Positions 63,168-64,000 of a stretch of 64,000 bases of DNA are shown here, one piece after another. The stretch is taken from positions 4,777,501-4,841,500 of the forward strand of contig NZ_CP041253.1 in the NCBI RefSeq assembly GCF_006575665.1, in the 5' to 3' direction. Under the pieces are notes generated by a model that did not search any database, was not told where the DNA came from, and was given only the letters and a program-made list of their open reading frames with translations. A program made the translations under genes and the position numbers. Within the stretch, counting starts at the first letter, position 1; each line of letters opens with the position of its first letter. This DNA is from Echinicola soli (GTDB lineage: Bacteria; Bacteroidota; Bacteroidia; Cytophagales; Cyclobacteriaceae).

Positions 63168-64000
63168 ATGCGATACCCGCACCTATTTTATTTGGGAATA
63201 ATATTCGTATGTGGTTTGCAATGGGCATGTGGGAATGGAGAGGAAGAACAACCTTCTCCCCAAAACCCCAGCCTTTCGCTTCAGCATCCCGAGTACTTCC
63301 CCAATGACGTGCCCATGCCATCTGACAATCCCCTGACCGAAAAAGGCGTGGAACTTGGGCGCATGTTGTTCTATGAAAAACAACTGTCCATAGACAGGAC
63401 AATCTCCTGTGCTTCTTGCCACCAGCAGGAAAAGGCATTCACAGATGGTAAAAAAATAAGCACCGGCATCCATGATACTCCGGGTGATAAAAATGCCATG
63501 TCCCTGGCTAACCTGCACTGGACTTCTCGTTTTTTTTGGGATGGAAGGGCCGCTACCTTGGAAGAACAGGCACTACAGCCAATCGAGGATCATCGGGAAA
63601 TGAACCTGCCACTGGATCAGGCTGTAGCACGCCTTCAGGCCGATGAACAGTATCCTGAACGATTTAAGGTGGCATTTGGCACCGATCAAATTACCGAAGA
63701 GCTGATCGGAAAAGCCATTGCCCAATTCATGAGGACATTGGTTTCCGGCGATTCGAAATTTGACCGATGGATCAGGAGTGAAGTGGAGTTCACCGAACAG
63801 GAGCAGCTCGGAATGGAGTTGTTCTTCACCCATCCAGAGCCTTCCCTGCAGATTCGTGGCGGCAACTGCGGTGACTGTCACCTCGGTTTTCTGACCTCAG
63901 GAGACAGGAACAACCTATTGGGCTTTCACAACAATGGACTGGACATTGACCAAGACCTCGAAGAAGGCCTCGCCGCCGTGACAGGAAACTCCAGGGACAA
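63168..64000 (+). CDS. MauG/cytochrome c peroxidase-type di-haem lipoprotein (3' end outside window)
   Basis: An open frame from ATG 63168 to the window end, 277 codons so far. Signal peptide with lipobox QWAC (Cys21). The family opening EYFPNDVPMPSDNPLTEKG leads to the first haem site CASCH (81-85), then SLANLHWTSRFFWDGRAATL and ALQPIEDHREMN, and a second haem site CGDCH (234-238). Such proteins reduce peroxide or oxidise a partner (MauG, MbnH). With a Cys-rich small protein upstream it may belong to a metal-acquisition group. The C-terminal third is missing. Confidence 0.9.
   Translation, partial: MRYPHLFYLGIIFVCGLQWACGNGEEEQPSPQNPSLSLQHPEYFPNDVPMPSDNPLTEKGVELGRMLFYEKQLSIDRTISCASCHQQEKAFTDGKKISTGIHDTPGDKNAMSLANLHWTSRFFWDGRAATLEEQALQPIEDHREMNLPLDQAVARLQADEQYPERFKVAFGTDQITEELIGKAIAQFMRTLVSGDSKFDRWIRSEVEFTEQEQLGMELFFTHPEPSLQIRGGNCGDCHLGFLTSGDRNNLLGFHNNGLDIDQDLEEGLAAVTGNSRD

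Noticed and set aside
1..64000. CRISPR arrays, tRNA or rRNA genes
   Set aside because: No regular direct repeats with spacers, no cloverleaf with a TTCGA arm and no rRNA-like sequence were found by eye.

Overview
The window reads as chromosomal DNA of a glycan-degrading marine or soil Bacteroidetes. The signs are two SusC/SusD outer-membrane pairs, FecR/ECF-sigma regulators, many lipoprotein signal peptides, TonB receptors, weak or absent Shine-Dalgarno sequences, and one usable TTG-N22-TAnnTTTG promoter. The protein types fit Cyclobacteriaceae (Echinicola/Cyclobacterium-like), but that rank is inference. I saw no rRNA, tRNA, CRISPR array, phage module or intact transposase.

Layout. 0.1-3 kb: two overlapping DUF1080 genes, then an XRE/S24-type repressor with a small partner. 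3.3-11.2 kb: a TonB-type receptor, Tex, a membrane-anchored thioredoxin, a class-A beta-lactamase-like lipoprotein and an ECF sigma factor. 11.4-28.2 kb: a minus-strand polysaccharide utilization locus for alpha-mannan. In transcription order it runs FecR, SusC (with STN domain), SusD, SusE-like, GH76, GH125, GH92, ROK kinase, and finally a GH78 rhamnosidase. Its logic is surface binding and endo-cleavage, SusCD import, periplasmic exo-mannosidases and sugar phosphorylation.

28.5-32.5 kb: a tight four-gene operon of a circularly permuted ATP-grasp protein, an alpha-E protein, the proteasome-like Anbu peptidase and a transglutaminase. This gene set is known in bacteria but its product is not. 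32.6-41.6 kb: two divergent ECF sigma genes, then FecR, SusC, SusD and a secreted EEP-fold phosphodiesterase, a second regulated uptake system. 41.8-44.8 kb: two tandem paralogous outer-membrane barrels and an unknown lipoprotein gene whose 5' end carries two in-frame TAG codons. 45-54.4 kb: DinB, 4,5-DOPA dioxygenase, a 2H phosphoesterase, KduD, KduI and DUF4861 (uronate catabolism), and a DsrE plus DoxD/DoxA-like pair. 54.6-61.7 kb: small membrane proteins (one frameshifted), a CLC chloride channel, a Tat-exported Gfo/Idh/MocA oxidoreductase, an alpha/beta hydrolase and gene remnants. 61.9-64 kb: a hemN fragment, a small Cys-rich membrane protein and the start of a MauG-type di-haem peroxidase that runs off the end.

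The right half (about 46.7-62.4 kb) is loaded with dispersed repeats. One composite repeat occurs three times, two of them carrying an identical 108-bp inverted-repeat element. A 51-bp identical repeat also occurs twice. Several decayed genes lie among them. Starts were moved inward from the longest open frame where the longest start was TTG or lay upstream of a good signal peptide; each case is noted.
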